Part shown: positions 34,306-34,557 of the stretch, in pieces
Numbering within the stretch: position 1 is the stretch's first letter
How the letters are laid out: each line of letters starts with the position of its first letter
Notes under the pieces: generated by a model
The model's input: only the letters and a program-made list of their open reading frames with translations
Database searches by the model: none
What the model was told of the DNA's origin: nothing
Position numbers and translations under genes: made by a program
DNA from: Hahellaceae bacterium
GTDB lineage: Bacteria; Pseudomonadota; Gammaproteobacteria; Pseudomonadales; Oleiphilaceae
DNA length: 34,557 bases
Direction of reading: 5' to 3'
Assembly (NCBI GenBank): GCA_016744695.1
Contig: JADGDV010000035.1
Location: 1 to 34,557 of the forward strand

Positions 34306-34557
34306 TTATATCAAGCCTGCCGCACGTAATTTGGCTTGCAAGGCTTCAATCTCTTCTTTTGAACTTTTCTTTTCTTGCTCAAGCTTCTGTTCAAACTGTT
34401 GTTCTGCGTATTCACGCTCTTGCCTTTCTTGTTCAAGCTTTAACTCTGCTTGCTCTCGTTGTTGCTCTGCTTGCTCTCTTTGTTGCTCTGCTTGCTTACG
34501 CTGCTGCTTTGCCTCTTCAAGCTTACTATGCGCTTCATCATAATCATGCTGCAGGCT
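34306..34557 (-). CDS. 3' end of a coiled-coil protein, perhaps Uma2-family endonuclease (partial)
   Basis: An open minus-strand frame enters from the right edge and ends at TAA 34306-34308, giving 83 residues. It is very rich in Gln, Glu, Lys and Arg with repeated EQQREQA units (three copies in about 25 residues), and ends KEEIEALQAKLRAAGLI. Uma2 (DUF820) endonucleases usually end with such a coiled coil and a KLRELGI-like terminus, so that is the best guess; other mobile-element proteins have similar tails. No start or catalytic part is in the window. The plus-strand frame over the same bases is cysteine-rich shadow. Confidence 0.6.
   Translation of the reverse strand, partial: SLQHDYDEAHSKLEEAKQQRKQAEQQREQAEQQREQAELKLEQERQEREYAEQQFEQKLEQEKKSSKEEIEALQAKLRAAGLI

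Noticed and set aside
34105-34543. Two plus-strand frames near the right edge
   Set aside because: The second is cysteine/serine-rich shadow of the minus-strand coiled coil; the first has no ribosome site and overlaps the minus-strand gene end.
1-34557. CRISPR array, tRNA, rRNA, prophage or insertion sequence
   Set aside because: No regularly spaced repeats, cloverleaf-like segments or transposase genes with terminal repeats were seen; the check was by eye only.

Overview
The window is a moderately AT-rich chromosomal segment of a motile gammaproteobacterium, most like a marine Pseudomonadales/Oceanospirillales-type organism. The evidence is gene content and order: motA-motB, an HDOD gene, rhdA, psd, a PilZ-like gene, fimX, serB and parC follow the order I remember around fimX in Pseudomonas aeruginosa, here with the complete EF-P modification set (efp, epmA, epmB) inserted between psd and the fimX pair. 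No rRNA, tRNA, prophage or complete insertion sequence was seen.

Left part (1-11440): a decayed YefM-type antitoxin pseudogene; an MscS channel; a membrane-anchored methyltransferase; a 4HBT thioesterase; yajD; the flagellar stator operon motA-motB; an HDOD regulator; rhodanese rhdA; psd; then efp-epmA, which overlap by one base, divergent from epmB. Together efp, epmA and epmB encode EF-P and the two enzymes that put (R)-beta-lysine on its Lys34.

Middle (11441-22980): a 603-residue protein with a C-terminal PilZ-like motif next to fimX, whose REC, GGDEF and EAL domains all look degenerate, which suggests a c-di-GMP receptor for type IV pili. Then parC-serB and dinB on the minus strand, dinB with a LexA box upstream, and the minC-minD-minE division-site operon. 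Two copies of a composite inverted repeat (8613-8746 and 22824-22962) lie in opposite orientation after psd and minE.

Right part (22980-34557): a DUF2804 gene, a secreted START-domain protein, a CBS protein with a TetR regulator, a WbpP-like epimerase, a beta-CASP nuclease, a ComEA-like protein, an AMP/thymidine phosphorylase-like gene overlapping a PRPP-synthetase-like gene, a 56-codon gene, an Rpn-family nuclease and the cut 3' end of a coiled-coil gene.

The most notable content is non-coding. Two separate intergenic regions (about 29004-29145 and 32608-32785) each hold a GacA-type upstream box, a matching -10 and a GGA-rich transcript with GGA in hairpin loops and a terminator hairpin. 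They look like RsmY/RsmZ/CsrB-type decoy RNAs for CsrA/RsmA. A third, partial copy of the second RNA's 3' end lies in the 3' untranslated region of the WbpP-like gene (26296-26357, minus strand).
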